Positions 43,118 to 51,857 of a stretch of DNA of 64,000 bases are shown here, in pieces. The DNA lies in contig NZ_SLWO01000002.1 in the NCBI RefSeq assembly GCF_004340665.1, positions 429,587 to 493,586 of the forward strand, given 5' to 3'. Source of the stretch: Pedobacter psychrotolerans (GTDB lineage Bacteria; Bacteroidota; Bacteroidia; Sphingobacteriales; Sphingobacteriaceae). Under the pieces are notes generated by a model, which saw nothing but the letters and a program-made list of their open reading frames with translations, was not told the DNA's origin and did no database searches. Made by a program: the position numbers and the translations under genes. The stretch's first letter is position 1; every line of letters begins with the position of its first letter.

Positions 43118-44452
43118 CTACTTCTTACCGTCTTTGCTAAACAATTGGTCTTTAGCTGTTTTTTCTACAATCATTCCATCCTTTAATTTATTTTGAATGG
43201 CTGAATACGGTCCGGTTACAATTTCAGCTCCAGATTTAACACCAGATTTTACGATGATAAACTGATCATTCTGGATTCCGGTAGTAACTTCAACTTTTTT
43301 AACTTTTTTAGTTTTAGCATCGTAAGTATATACAAACTGCTTAACCTTTTTATCTGATAATTTAGACTTCTGTTTATCTGAGTTTTCCTGATTACCTTGA
43401 TTTTGATCAGCGCTTTTACCACTTTCGGTAAATACAGCCTGGATCGGGATGGCTAACCCATTAACCGATGCACTTTCGATATCTACAGTGGCTGACATGC
43501 CCGGACGGAAGATAGATTGTTGCTTACCTTCCATTACTTCTGTAATTCTGATTTTCACGGAGAAGTTAGTTACCTGATCTACAGAAGTGCTGGTAGTGGT
43601 ACCCACAGCGGTTGATGAACTGGCGATTTCAGTAACTATACCTCTGAATTTTTTATCTGAAAATGCGTCAACCTCAATTGAAGCCTTATCTCCAACCTTA
43701 ACCCGGGTAATATCATTCTCATTTACATCAACATTAACTTCCATTGATGATAAGTTTGATATCCGCATAATCTCGGTTCCGGCCATTTGTGATGTACCTA
43801 AAATACGATCACCTAATTCAATTGAGAGTTTTGAAACTACTCCATCAGCTGGTGCGTAAATGGTAGTTCTGGCTAAATTAGCACCTGCTTCTTTCACATT
43901 TGCACCAGTTTGTTCAAGGGTAAATTTAGCACCGGTTACACTCTCTTTAGCACTGGCTAAGGTGGCTTTTGCTGATAAATAAGCCGCTTTTGCTGCATCA
44001 AACTCCGATGCTGAAATTACTTTTTTCTTAAAAAGTTCTACATTACGTTTATAGGTTGCTTCTTCATTGGCGAAATTTGCCTGATTTTGTATCAGTTGTT
44101 GCTGAGCAGCTGCAACACTTGCCTTTTGTGCATTAAAAGTGGCTACACTTCTTTCATATCCTGATTGTAAAATATCTGGACGAACTTTACAAAGCAATTG
44201 GCCTGCCTTTACAATATCACCTTCTTTAACTTTCAATTCTACAACCTCTCCTGAAACTTCAGAACTTAATTTAACCTCTGTTTCTGGCTGAATTTTACCA
44301 CTTGCCGTTACAGTCTCCACCACAGTTTTTGATGATGCTTTTTCAGTCGTCACTTTCTCTGTTTTATCTCCGCCTATCACTCCGGTAAGTTTCAGTACGA
44401 TTAAAATGGCAATGATCACACCAATGGTAATTAATATGTGCTTCAGTTTCAT
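43118..44452 (-). CDS. HlyD/MacA-type efflux membrane fusion protein
   Basis: Periplasmic adaptor linking an inner-membrane transporter to TolC. The 444-residue protein has one N-terminal membrane segment (ILITIGVIIAILIVLKLTGV), a split lipoyl domain (ASGKIQPETEVKLSSEVSGE; VVELKVKEGDIVKAGQLLC), a long alanine/glutamine-rich coiled-coil hairpin (about 105-190), the second lipoyl half (TTIYAPADGVVSKLSIELGD) and beta-barrel domains. A lysine/glutamine-rich insert (SADQNQGNQENSDKQKSKL, near 355-375) is low-complexity. It follows the TolC gene by 95 bases. No inner-membrane ABC or RND gene follows; gpsA comes next, so its partner must be elsewhere. Confidence 0.92.
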   Translation of the reverse strand: MKLKHILITIGVIIAILIVLKLTGVIGGDKTEKVTTEKASSKTVVETVTASGKIQPETEVKLSSEVSGEVVELKVKEGDIVKAGQLLCKVRPDILQSGYERSVATFNAQKASVAAAQQQLIQNQANFANEEATYKRNVELFKKKVISASEFDAAKAAYLSAKATLASAKESVTGAKFTLEQTGANVKEAGANLARTTIYAPADGVVSKLSIELGDRILGTSQMAGTEIMRISNLSSMEVNVDVNENDITRVKVGDKASIEVDAFSDKKFRGIVTEIASSSTAVGTTTSTSVDQVTNFSVKIRITEVMEGKQQSIFRPGMSATVDIESASVNGLAIPIQAVFTESGKSADQNQGNQENSDKQKSKLSDKKVKQFVYTYDAKTKKVKKVEVTTGIQNDQFIIVKSGVKSGAEIVTGPYSAIQNKLKDGMIVEKTAKDQLFSKDGKK

Positions 44453-44547
44453 AATTCTTTATTGTGTTTCGTTAGTTTATTTTTTCCCAGAAGGTGACCC
44501 TTTAATCTTTTACTATGGCTATCTTGCCTTAAATTTTCTAAGCTAGC

Positions 44548-45906
44548 TTAGAATGTAATCTGTTTTCCTAAATAATAATCGATCACTTTGGCCCTGAATA
44601 AAAGATCATATTTTGCCTGAATAAAATCTATTTCAGCTTTATTTCTATTGGTTTGTGCAGTGCTATAATCCAATGAATTAACCAAGCCAACATTATAGCG
44701 TTGCTCAACCACATAAAACGCATCTTTTTGAGCATCAAAAGCATTCTGTGTAGAACTGTAACGGCTCTCTGCTGCTTTTAAATCTGTTGTGGCCTGGAAG
44801 ATAACCTTATTTAAATTATTCTTCGCAAGCTGCTCTGAGGTTAAGGTATTTTGATAAGTTATTTTCGCTTTGCGAACACTCGAACGAGCAGTAAATCCGT
44901 TAAAAATTGGAATTTGTATACTCATCCCGATACTTTGTCCTAAACGTTGATTAATCTGATCTGCAAATGATGACTGAGGAAATGCTCCTATATAATCAAA
45001 TTGGTACGAATAAGAAGTATTAAGTCCGGCACCTAAACTCAATGAAGGAGAATAAGCACCTTTTGCTACTGCAATTGCTTGTTTAGCAGCCAATGAACGT
45101 AAACTTGCGAGTTTTATATCCGGAAAAATATTTAAAGCATTATTATAAATTTCTTCAGCATTAGCTGTTGAAGAAGCAGCTTTGATATTATCAATTAATG
45201 GTGCTTGTACAACAAATCTCTGATTAGGTTGCATTTCCATAAGCTGACCTAATGTTAAATAAGAAATTGACAACTCATTCTGAGCATTTGTTAAATTAAG
45301 CTCTGCGGTTGCCACCTGAGATTTAGCCTGAGACACATCAGCAAGGGTTTTATTTCCTGCATCAAGCAAAGCATTTTCCCTGATTAAAGTTTTATTGGCA
45401 ATTTCCAATTGTTCTTTTGATGCTCTTTCTAAATCAGTATTATATAAAACTTGTAAGTATGCAGTAACCACATTCAAAATCAAATCATTTTTAATTTTGT
45501 CTACATTGGTCTGATCTGCTTGTAACAATAATTTGTTTTGTCTGATTTGATTAATTTTAGAAAAGCCCTGGAACAAATCAACGTTGGTACTTAAACTACC
45601 ACTAGTGTATAAAGATGTTTGATTGGTAACCTGAAAAGTGGTTTGATCCAGACCACGTCCGAAGGTTAAATTTGGACTAATACTTGCGTTTAAGTTTGGA
45701 TAAAGCGCATATTTAGATTGTGTTAAATTCTCTTCGGTTATGGCAGCGCTAAATTGAGCTTGTTTAATGGTGAGGTTATTATTTAAGGTTTTATCAACCG
45801 CTTGCTGAATGGTAATTACTTGTTGGGCGTTAGCAACTTGACTTAAGCCTAAAGCAATTAATAATGCAGATCCGGTAATTAACTTAATTTTGGTAAACAT
45901 CTTCAT
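44548..45906 (-). CDS. TolC family outer-membrane efflux channel
   Basis: A 452-residue outer-membrane efflux protein. Signal peptide to about VANAQ (residue 28), then the duplicated four-helix TolC repeats (ITIQQAVDKTLNNNLTIKQA; YNTDLERASKEQLEIANKTL; QAIAVAKGAYSPSLSLGAGL) and the closing YSTAQTNRNKAEIDFIQAKY motif. An alternative start at 45900 is equally good, and a TAGATTTG -7 element just upstream would put transcription start nearly at the start codon. It is co-directional with the HlyD-type adaptor gene and likely in one transcript. Confidence 0.93.
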   Translation of the reverse strand: MKMFTKIKLITGSALLIALGLSQVANAQQVITIQQAVDKTLNNNLTIKQAQFSAAITEENLTQSKYALYPNLNASISPNLTFGRGLDQTTFQVTNQTSLYTSGSLSTNVDLFQGFSKINQIRQNKLLLQADQTNVDKIKNDLILNVVTAYLQVLYNTDLERASKEQLEIANKTLIRENALLDAGNKTLADVSQAKSQVATAELNLTNAQNELSISYLTLGQLMEMQPNQRFVVQAPLIDNIKAASSTANAEEIYNNALNIFPDIKLASLRSLAAKQAIAVAKGAYSPSLSLGAGLNTSYSYQFDYIGAFPQSSFADQINQRLGQSIGMSIQIPIFNGFTARSSVRKAKITYQNTLTSEQLAKNNLNKVIFQATTDLKAAESRYSSTQNAFDAQKDAFYVVEQRYNVGLVNSLDYSTAQTNRNKAEIDFIQAKYDLLFRAKVIDYYLGKQITF

Positions 45907-45916
45907 AATTTGTTTT

Positions 45917-45924
45917 CAAATCTA
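45917..45924 (-). promoter_or_regulatory. Likely -7 element of the tolC-hlyD operon
   Basis: TAGATTTG on the minus strand matches TAnnTTTG exactly. Predicted transcription start lies within about ten bases of the two candidate ATG codons (45906, 45900), so the leader would be absent or very short. Confidence 0.4.
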
Positions 45925-45965
45925 TATAAACAACTTTAATAATTTAAATCTGTACAGGCATTTAC

Positions 45966-45973
45966 TAACTTTG
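45966..45973 (+). promoter_or_regulatory. Likely -7 element of the deacetylase gene
   Basis: TAACTTTG is an exact TAnnTTTG match that ends 7 bases before the ATG at 45981. Transcription would start at or next to the start codon, predicting a leaderless mRNA. Confidence 0.4.
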
Positions 45974-45980
45974 GAGTTAA

Positions 45981-46637
45981 ATGTACCTGATCAAATCACC
46001 GCTTCTGCTAAAATGGTATTACCCATCCTTGTTGTGGAATAAATCCCGCACCGAAAAAGTTATTTATTTGACCTTTGACGATGGACCTATACCCAATGTT
46101 ACAGATTTTGTATTAAAAACTTTAAAAGCTTTTCATGCAAAAGCTACTTTTTTTTGCATTGGTGATAATATTGTGAAGCATCCCGAAGTTTACGCTAAAG
46201 TTATAAACGACGGTCATGCCATCGGCAACCATACTTTTAATCACTTAAAAGGCTGGAAAACCGATGATGAAACCTATATTCAAAACACTTTAAAATGCCA
46301 GCAACTTACTCAGACTAATCTTTTTAGGCCACCCTACGGAAGAATAAAGAAAAGTCAGATTAGGAGCCTGGAGTCGTTAGTCATAAGTCAACAATCAGAC
46401 TCAAGACTCCCAACTCAAGACTCCCAACTCAAAATTGTAATGTGGGATGTACTCAGCGGTGACTTCGACATTAATCTCTCTCCAGAAAAATGTTATCAAA
46501 ACGTAATCAATCACACCGAAAACGGCTCCATCATTGTTTTTCATGATAGCTTGAAGGCTTTTGACAGATTAGAATACACATTACCGTTGGTTTTAAAGTA
46601 TTTCACTGAAAAAGGTTTCACTTTTTCAACGCTATAG
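45981..46637 (+). CDS. Polysaccharide deacetylase (NodB domain)
   Basis: A 218-residue NodB-fold hydrolase that would remove acyl groups from peptidoglycan or another polysaccharide. It shows TFDDGP at 31-36 (catalytic base and metal aspartates), the metal-binding histidines in GNHTFNH at 82-88, RPPYG at 116-120 and the MWDV/HDS motifs near 154 and 190. There is no signal peptide; an N-terminal stretch LLLKWYYPSLLWN may dock it to the membrane. Residues about 124-149 are unusual: they are encoded by short repeated DNA (46369-46434) also seen near 49270 and add an insert rich in Ser, Gln and Leu where other NodB proteins are compact. Confidence 0.92.
   Translation: MYLIKSPLLLKWYYPSLLWNKSRTEKVIYLTFDDGPIPNVTDFVLKTLKAFHAKATFFCIGDNIVKHPEVYAKVINDGHAIGNHTFNHLKGWKTDDETYIQNTLKCQQLTQTNLFRPPYGRIKKSQIRSLESLVISQQSDSRLPTQDSQLKIVMWDVLSGDFDINLSPEKCYQNVINHTENGSIIVFHDSLKAFDRLEYTLPLVLKYFTEKGFTFSTL
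46369..46434 (+). repeat. Repeat-derived DNA inside the deacetylase gene
   Basis: The stretch is built from AGTC/GACTC-type words and includes a perfect 14-bp tandem repeat AAGACTCCCAACTC at 46403-46416 and 46417-46430. The same style of sequence (GCCTTCAGTCGAGAGCCTGG) appears in the gap after the aconitase gene. It is read in frame. Confidence 0.7.
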
Positions 46638-46984
46638 CCCTTAGCGATTGTTATGCCAGTAAATGAAGTGTCTATTTCTATGGTATGAAGTATTATTTTT
46701 GTTGATTATTTTTGGATTCGTGTCCGGAAACGAACATTAACGTTCGGTAATGAACACCCATGATAATTCTAGTGTATATACATTTGTTTCCTGAATGCCG
46801 ATTATTAATCAAACTTAAAATAGATATTGTAAACAAGAAAACAATCGTTTAAATATGGATAGCGCTATTATTTAGAACACTTCCAAATAATACAATGATC
46901 TAAGGATGACCGGAACAGGTGCTTTTTTTTTGTAAATTCGCAGCTATTAGAATAGAAGTATTACCTTTTAACCAATAAAAATCG
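46638..46984. other. Intergenic region before aconitase
   Basis: This 347-base gap holds no gene. A short interrupted palindrome CGAAC-ATTAA-CGTTCG lies at 46731-46746 and could bind a regulator. TAAATTCG at 46933-46940 resembles a -7 element 45 bases before the aconitase start. Nothing else was recognised. Confidence 0.4.
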
Positions 46985-49264
46985 ATGGCTTTTGATATAG
47001 ACATGATTAAAAAGGTGTATGCAAACTTCCCAAGCCGCATTGATGCAGCCCGTAAAGTAGTTGGCAGACCTTTAACATTATCAGAAAAAATATTGTATGC
47101 TCACCTTTGGGATGGCGATCCTAAAAAAGCATTTTCACGCGGAACGGATTACGTAGATTTCGCACCAGACCGTGTTGCAATGCAGGATGCTACCGCCCAA
47201 ATGGCGCTTTTGCAATTTATGCAAGCTGGTCGCCCACAAGTGGCTGTTCCTTCAACCGTTCACTGTGATCACTTAATTACGGCAAAAGAAGGTGCATCAA
47301 TAGATTTACCGCATGCCAGAACTGAAAGTGCTGAAGTTTTTGATTTCTTATCATCTGTATCAAATAAATATGGTATCGGTTTCTGGAAACCAGGAGCTGG
47401 TATTATTCACCAGGTAGTTTTAGAAAATTATGCATTCCCAGGTGGAATGATGATTGGAACCGACTCACACACCGTAAATGCTGGTGGTTTGGGTATGGTA
47501 GCCATTGGTGTTGGTGGTGCTGATGCTTGTGATGTAATGGCTGGTTTACCATGGGAACTAAAATTTCCAAAGTTAATCGGTGTTAAGCTTACAGGTAAAT
47601 TAAACGGCTGGACTGCTGCTAAAGACGTTATTTTAAAAGTGGCTGGTATTTTAACTGTAAAAGGTGGTACTGGTGCAATTGTAGAATATTTTGGCGATGG
47701 TGCAATCAACTTAAGCTGTACAGGTAAAGGTACCATTTGTAATATGGGCGCTGAAATCGGTGCAACTACTTCTACTTTCGGTTATGATGAAAGCATGGAA
47801 CGTTATTTACGTGCTACAGGTAGAAATGAAGTAGCTGATGAGGCTAATAAAATTGCAGCATATTTAACGGGTGATAGCGAAGTTTATGCTGATCCTGAAA
47901 ACTATTTTGATCAGGTAATTGAAATCAATCTTGATGAATTAGAGCCATATTTAAATGGTCCTTTTACACCAGATTTAGCTACTCCTGTTTCTCAAATGAA
48001 AGTGGAGGCAGAGAAAAATGGCTGGCCTTTAAAAGTAGAATGGGGTTTAATTGGTTCTTGTACCAACTCTTCGTATGAAGATTTATCAAGAGCAGCATCA
48101 ATCGCAAATCAGGCCATTTCAAAAGGTTTGGTAACTAAAGCAGAATTTGGAATTAACCCAGGATCTGAACAGGTACGTTATACGGCTGACCGTGATGGTT
48201 ATTTAAAAACTTTCGAAGATTTAAATGCGACCATTTTCACTAATGCCTGCGGACCATGTATTGGGATGTGGGACAGAACAGGAGCAGAAAAAGCAGAGAA
48301 AAATACAATCGTACACTCGTTTAACAGAAATTTTGCTAAACGTGCTGATGGTAACCCGAATACTTTCGCTTTCGTAGCCTCACCAGAAATGGTTGCTGCT
48401 ATCGCAATCGCTGGAGATTTAGGTTTCAATCCATTAACGGATACATTAACCAACGACAAAGGGGAACAAATCAAATTAGATCCACCTACCGGTGATGAAT
48501 TACCTACAAAAGGTTTTGCAGTTGAAGATGCAGGTTATCAGGCACCAGCTACAGACGGTTCTTCGGTAGAAGTTTTAGTTTCTCCATCTTCGCACCGTTT
48601 GCAATTACTAGATCCTTTTACACCTTGGGAAGGTACTGACTTAAAAGGTTTAAATCTTTTAATTAAGGCCAAAGGAAAATGTACAACAGATCATATTTCT
48701 ATGGCTGGTCCATGGTTAAAGTTCCGTGGTCACTTAGATAATATTTCTAACAATATGTTAATTGGAGCAGTGAACTACTTCAATGATAAGACAGATAATG
48801 TTAAAAACGAATTAACGGGTGAATACGGTCCTGTTCCGGCTACACAACGTGATTACAAAGCAGCTGGCATTGGTTCAATTGTAGTGGGTGATGAAAATTA
48901 TGGTGAAGGTTCATCTCGTGAACACGCAGCTATGGAACCTCGTCATTTAGGTGTTCGTGCGGTATTGGTAAAATCTTTTGCACGTATTCACGAAACTAAC
49001 CTTAAGAAACAAGGTATGTTGGGCTTAACTTTTGCTGACAAAGATGATTATGATAAAATCCTTGAGGATGATAAAATTGACATCTTAGGCTTAACTGAAT
49101 TTGCTCCAGATCAACCATTAACGTTGGTTTTACATCATGCAGATGGCACTGAAGAATCTTTCCAGGTTAACCACAGTTATAATGCACAACAAATCGATTG
49201 GTTTAAAGCCGGTGGTGCATTGAACATTATCAGAGCTGAAGCTGCTGCAAAAGCGGCGCTTTAA
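46985..49264 (+). CDS. Aconitate hydratase (mitochondrial-type)
   Basis: Interconverts citrate and isocitrate in the TCA cycle. The 759-residue protein is of the mitochondrial aconitase type, shorter than the ~890-residue AcnA/IRP type. It carries the 4Fe-4S ligands Cys359 (GSCTNSS), Cys422 and Cys425 ([10 protein letters not shown]), the substrate-binding GTDSHT near 158-163 and TVHCDHLI near 91-98, and the swivelling C-terminal domain with [20 protein letters not shown]. It stands alone with a terminator 44 bases after the stop. No citrate synthase or isocitrate dehydrogenase gene is nearby. Confidence 0.97.
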   Translation: MAFDIDMIKKVYANFPSRIDAARKVVGRPLTLSEKILYAHLWDGDPKKAFSRGTDYVDFAPDRVAMQDATAQMALLQFMQAGRPQVAVPSTVHCDHLITAKEGASIDLPHARTESAEVFDFLSSVSNKYGIGFWKPGAGIIHQVVLENYAFPGGMMIGTDSHTVNAGGLGMVAIGVGGADACDVMAGLPWELKFPKLIGVKLTGKLNGWTAAKDVILKVAGILTVKGGTGAIVEYFGDGAINLSCTGKGTICNMGAEIGATTSTFGYDESMERYLRATGRNEVADEANKIAAYLTGDSEVYADPENYFDQVIEINLDELEPYLNGPFTPDLATPVSQMKVEAEKNGWPLKVEWGLIGSCTNSSYEDLSRAASIANQAISKGLVTKAEFGINPGSEQVRYTADRDGYLKTFEDLNATIFTNACGPCIGMWDRTGAEKAEKNTIVHSFNRNFAKRADGNPNTFAFVASPEMVAAIAIAGDLGFNPLTDTLTNDKGEQIKLDPPTGDELPTKGFAVEDAGYQAPATDGSSVEVLVSPSSHRLQLLDPFTPWEGTDLKGLNLLIKAKGKCTTDHISMAGPWLKFRGHLDNISNNMLIGAVNYFNDKTDNVKNELTGEYGPVPATQRDYKAAGIGSIVVGDENYGEGSSREHAAMEPRHLGVRAVLVKSFARIHETNLKKQGMLGLTFADKDDYDKILEDDKIDILGLTEFAPDQPLTLVLHHADGTEESFQVNHSYNAQQIDWFKAGGALNIIRAEAAAKAAL

Positions 49265-49307
49265 TTAAGTCTGAAGCCTTCAGTCGAGAGCCTGGAGTTT
49301 ATATAAC

Positions 49308-49341
49308 AAATCCCGTTTTGAGTAAAATCAGAACGGGATTT
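49308..49341 (+). terminator. Terminator of the aconitase gene
   Basis: Ten-base stem AAATCCCGTT/AACGGGATTT with a 14-base loop and following T-tract. Confidence 0.85.
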
Positions 49342-49379
49342 TTTGATAAATCATGTTATTTTAATATCCTATCCTTTTA

Positions 49380-49524
49380 AATCTGCGCTTCTTATCTTCA
49401 AAATCAGCGGAAAATAACAAATATCACTTTCTAATTATTATTATTACTTAAAAAGGTTTCTCCCGCAGATTTAAAATAATAAAAATCGCTGATCAACACA
49501 GATCAACAATTAACTATAAAATGA
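49380..49524. repeat. Left copy of ~145-bp direct repeat
   Basis: Starts AATCTGCGCTTCTTATCTTC and ends near AACTATAAAATGA. Its two ends are partly inverted (AATCTGCG..AGCGG near the left; CCCGCAGATT..CGCTGAT near the right). It is nearly identical to 50118-50258, with small indels. It ends 12 bases before the stop codon end of the DUF2007 gene. Confidence 0.8.
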
Positions 49525-49535
49525 ATGTTTGATCA

Positions 49536-49967
49536 TTATTTAAACTCATAACCACAGTCATAACAATGGTAGCATTTCTTTGCGAAGAATGGAAGCACGA
49601 GTAATATTAAGGCTAAAATTTTTACCAATGAACTGTGCTTATCTTGTGTTGCTATCCCATAACTCACATTGAGTGAACCACATTTTTCGCAGGCTACACC
49701 TGCAGTTTCTTCAGGTGTATATTCACTAAACTCTTGCTGATCAAGTACTGGATATTCTATAGCTAACAATTCATTTATAGCCAGTACATCTTTTTCAAAT
49801 ACAATAAGCTTTACCCCGCCAATTGCCTGATTATAAAGTGGATTAAGCGTTGCAACATTTTCATCTGCAAGAAAACAAGCAAAACCACTATCCTCCAGTC
49901 TGGATTTAATAATATTGGCTTCCATTGAATTATAATATGTACTATGCACTATAGTTTTATCGCTCAT
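49536..49967 (-). CDS. DUF2007 and zinc-ribbon protein
   Basis: A 143-residue protein. Residues 1-70 (TIVHSTYYNSMEANIIKSRL; GGVKLIVFEKDVLAINELL) match the DUF2007 putative signal-transducing domain. Then come a CEKC pair at 93-96, a membrane segment at about 115-129 (KILALILLVLPFFA) and cysteines C132, C135 and C138 (KCYHCYDCGYEF), so two zinc-finger halves are split by the membrane segment. I choose the ATG at 49967 because the upstream in-frame TTG at 50069 lies in repeat DNA. The gene sits between two copies of a ~145-bp direct repeat. Confidence 0.8.
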   Translation of the reverse strand: MSDKTIVHSTYYNSMEANIIKSRLEDSGFACFLADENVATLNPLYNQAIGGVKLIVFEKDVLAINELLAIEYPVLDQQEFSEYTPEETAGVACEKCGSLNVSYGIATQDKHSSLVKILALILLVLPFFAKKCYHCYDCGYEFK

Positions 49968-50042
49968 AGCGTTAAAATAGTTATTATTTAAGAAATTATA
50001 GATGTTGGCAATTATAATATCGTCAAAATCTCCACCACATCC

Positions 50043-50088
50043 ATTTAAATCTGCGCTTCTTATCTCCAAAAATCAGCGGGAAAATAAT
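50043..50088. repeat. Short AAATCTGCGC..ATCAGCGGG repeat unit
   Basis: Another copy of the first 45 bases of the larger repeat, close to the right-hand copy. A fourth unit lies at 50321-50362. Confidence 0.7.
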
Positions 50089-50117
50089 GTACAACTATAC
50101 ACGATGCTATAATCTTC

Positions 50118-50258
50118 AATCTGCGCTTATCATCTCCAAAAATCAGCGGGGAATACAAACATCATTTTCTAATGATTATTACTTAAAATGGTTTCTCCCG
50201 CAGATTTAAAAAAATAAAATCGCTGATCAACACAGATCAACGCCTAACTATAAAATGA
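50118..50258. repeat. Right copy of ~145-bp direct repeat
   Basis: Matches 49380-49524 from AATCTGCGCTTATCATCTCC to AACTATAAAATGA with a few substitutions and small gaps. Copies are in the same orientation, 738 bases apart start to start. Confidence 0.8.
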
Positions 50259-50320
50259 GTTGAGTAAGGACATGATGGATAGCAATGAGCCGTAAAGAAT
50301 TCCTTAATAAACCTATCGAT

Positions 50321-50362
50321 CCTTTTAAATCTGCGCTTATCATCTCCGAATCAGCGGGAAAT
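50321..50362. repeat. Short CCTTTTAAATCTGCG..ATCAGCGGG repeat unit
   Basis: Fourth copy of the short unit, abutting the end of the GH1 gene. The left-hand context CCTTTTAAATCTGCGCTT is shared with 49372-49390. Confidence 0.7.
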
Positions 50363-50369
50363 AAAAAAC

Positions 50370-51707
50370 CTAATTCCTCAGAAACTCCTGCCACCAGTAA
50401 CCTGAATATTTAATCGTTCTGGTTAATGTTTTAAAATCGGTATGAACCAAACCAAAGCGGGCATTAAAACCCTCCGCCCACTCAAAGTTATCCATTAAAG
50501 TCCAGGCCATATAACCAGTAATATTGATTCCCTCTTTCTTTGCCTTTAACAAAGCACTTAGATAAAGCTCGAAGTATTCAATCCGTTCAGCATCTACAAT
50601 ATTTCCATCTGTTATCTTGTCATGATAAGCAGCACCATTTTCACTAATTACTAAATTTTTAATATTTGGATAAGCAGCAAACTGTTTAATAATCCTGTAA
50701 AAACTATCAGCATTAATTTCCCAGCCCATTGCGGTGTGTGGTTTTTTGCGGCTCTTTGCTTTAACTTCCCAAGCCTGAATAACAGGAATAAAGGCGTTGT
50801 ATTTTATGGTTAAAGGGAAATAATTCTGCAAGCCAATAAAGTCGAAATCAAACTTCATCCGTTCATTCAATCGCCAGGTACCATATTCAATTTGAAATTT
50901 CTCCAGCACATCCCAGTTTTCTGTTGGGAATCCTAAACCCTGGGCTGGTTCAACAAATAACCTGTTCATCAAACAATCTACCCGCTTCGCAGCCAGGAGA
51001 TCATTATCACTTTGGGTATAAGGAATAATCTCAGAGCAAGAGTAAGTGGTACCTATATTGGCACCTTGAATTTCAGCACGAAGAATCTTCCCGCCTTCTG
51101 CCTGTGCAATGGCAGTATGCAAAACGGCAGGAAAAAAATTGCTTAATCCGGTTCTGCCAGGTGCATGAATACCCAGCATATAACCCAATGATGTGAATCC
51201 GAAAGGCTCATTTAACACCAACCAGTTCTTTACCTTATCTCCATATTCAGCAGCACAAAGGCTCACAAAAGCATTAAATGCGGCATTAATACTGAAACTC
51301 GTCCACCCACCTTCATTTTCCAATGCCTGAGGTAAATCCCAATGATATAAAGTAATGCATGGGGTAATGCCCTGGGTAAGACACTCGTCAATCAAATTAT
51401 GATAAAATCTGATCCCTTCCTGATTAACTTCACCTCTCCCATCGGGTAAAATTCTTGCCCAAGCTATAGAAAACCGAAAGACCTTAAAACCTAAAAGTTT
51501 AACCAATTGGATATCTTCGCGATATCGATGATAGAAATCGCAGGCAATATCTAATTTATGTCCCTTTTTAATTTTTCCACTTCTGGCAGAAAAGGTATCC
51601 CAGATGGAAGGGCCTTTGCCATACAGCTGTGCAGCACCCTCTATCTGTGTTGCTGCTGTAGCCACACCCCAGGAAAAATCATTACCAAAATCACTTGCTT
51701 TAATCAT
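50370..51707 (-). CDS. GH1 family beta-glucosidase
   Basis: Retaining beta-glycosidase acting on beta-glucosides or related disaccharides. The 445-residue protein has no signal peptide, so it is cytoplasmic. It shows the N-terminal signature FSWGVATAATQIEGAA, the acid/base motif NEP at 166-168 (Glu167) and the nucleophile motif ISENG with Glu356, then WTLMDNFEWAEGFNARFGLVH at the C-terminus. Length and all active-site residues are normal. The gene is monocistronic; its 5' gap to the MutS-like gene holds no clear operator. Natural substrate (cellobiose, gentiobiose, beta-mannoside) is not predictable by eye. Confidence 0.96.
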   Translation of the reverse strand: MIKASDFGNDFSWGVATAATQIEGAAQLYGKGPSIWDTFSARSGKIKKGHKLDIACDFYHRYREDIQLVKLLGFKVFRFSIAWARILPDGRGEVNQEGIRFYHNLIDECLTQGITPCITLYHWDLPQALENEGGWTSFSINAAFNAFVSLCAAEYGDKVKNWLVLNEPFGFTSLGYMLGIHAPGRTGLSNFFPAVLHTAIAQAEGGKILRAEIQGANIGTTYSCSEIIPYTQSDNDLLAAKRVDCLMNRLFVEPAQGLGFPTENWDVLEKFQIEYGTWRLNERMKFDFDFIGLQNYFPLTIKYNAFIPVIQAWEVKAKSRKKPHTAMGWEINADSFYRIIKQFAAYPNIKNLVISENGAAYHDKITDGNIVDAERIEYFELYLSALLKAKKEGINITGYMAWTLMDNFEWAEGFNARFGLVHTDFKTLTRTIKYSGYWWQEFLRN

Positions 51708-51857
51708 CTTATCAATTGATTGAGCGTAAATTGCAAGTTTACTATTAAGAAATCATTAACAATTGAGATTGTATAAAGATTTTTTTAACCGGTTTAAACA
51801 GATAAACATATTATTTCCTGCGATTCTATATTTAACGATCTGACCACAAGAAGTAAA

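Noticed and set aside
49968..50069. N-terminal extension of the DUF2007 protein from a TTG
   Set aside because: The added residues are translated from the short AAATCTGCGC repeat unit.
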